The position numbers were made by a program, and so were the translations under genes. 64,000 bases of DNA from Luteipulveratus flavus (GTDB taxonomy: Bacteria > Actinomycetota > Actinomycetes > Actinomycetales > Dermatophilaceae). The notes below the pieces were generated by a model. That model was not told where the DNA came from, made no database searches, and was given only the letters and a program-made list of their open reading frames with translations. The stretch covers positions 42,621 through 106,620 of the forward strand of contig NZ_JAROAV010000004.1 in the NCBI RefSeq assembly GCF_029439465.1, read 5' to 3'. Numbering within the stretch: the first letter of the stretch is position 1; the number at the start of each line of letters is the position of its first letter. Below are positions 63,838-64,000 of the stretch, piece by piece.

Positions 63838-64000
63838 GCCGGTCGAGCAGGTCCGACGGGTCCGCTGGTTGAGCCGGGCGACGAGTTCGCTGGTTGAGCC
63901 GGTCCGAGGCGTTAGCCGAGGAGCGTGTCGAAACCTGGTGACGTACGGGGAGAGTCAGCGTCCGCGGTGGCGGTGGTTTCGACTCGGGCTCGCCTAGCGG
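63838..64000. repeat. Palindromic interspersed repeat, cut by the window end
   Basis: The segment from about 63888 is nearly identical to 47888-47998, including GGTTGAGCC, GTGTCGAAACC and GGTTTCGAC. A short GGTCGAG/GGTTGAGCC array precedes it. Confidence 0.8.

Overview
The window is high-GC DNA with strong GC3 bias, many GTG and TTG starts and dense 4-bp start/stop overlaps (ATGA, GTGA, TTGA). With a GTP-dependent PEP carboxykinase, a DivIVA-like coiled-coil protein, an LCP ligase, a WXG100-like protein, CGNR-type and SigE-type regulators and a CRP/GlxR-type box, this indicates an Actinomycetota chromosome. A Micrococcales lineage (Dermacoccaceae/Intrasporangiaceae-like) is my inference, not something the sequence proves.

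Layout, 1-23 kb: a heterodimeric ABC exporter (left partner cut by the window edge); a four-gene minus-strand cassette of WXG-like protein, unknown protein, DUF1023-type hydrolase and lipoprotein; a CGNR regulator with a nested palindromic operator; a membrane Fe-S oxidoreductase; an internally duplicated membrane protein; cysK-cysE; HU; a YtxH-like protein; tRNA-Ser(TGA); a DivIVA-like protein; a cold-shock protein with a long leader; a MecA-like class B PBP; an LCP protein; tRNA-Ser(GCT); GtrA; and a two-component system. 23-37 kb: an SsuABC/NrtABC-like importer; glycerol catabolism (glpD divergent from glpF-glpK); a SigE-family sigma factor with two paralogous membrane proteins; PEP carboxykinase under a perfect CRP-type box; and two RNA methyltransferases.

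37-51 kb is a purine salvage and degradation region: guanine deaminase, xanthine dehydrogenase (xdhA-xdhB-xdhC), uricase, HIU hydrolase, OHCU decarboxylase, allantoinase, ureidoglycine aminohydrolase and an aldolase-like protein. Together these would take guanine to allantoate and ureidoglycine. No allantoate amidohydrolase or purine permease is in the window. A CAT-like acetyltransferase and a DHFR-fold reductase lie among them, separated by a family of palindromic interspersed repeats that also supply the stop codons of three genes.

52.2-54.9 kb is an AT-richer island with two coupled genes: an Abi/UG-type reverse transcriptase with a C-terminal alpha-helical region, and a small protein with a PD-(D/E)XK nuclease signature. 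This is the best candidate for an undescribed (probably anti-phage) system. The window then returns to ordinary chromosome: an MFS exporter, a GlxA-type regulator, a saccharopine-dehydrogenase-like oxidoreductase, tRNA-Arg(ACG), a lipoprotein, an SMP-30 lactonase and a CbiMN-CbiQ-CbiO cobalt/nickel ECF importer, ending in another repeat copy. No rRNA, CRISPR array, transposase or integrase was seen.
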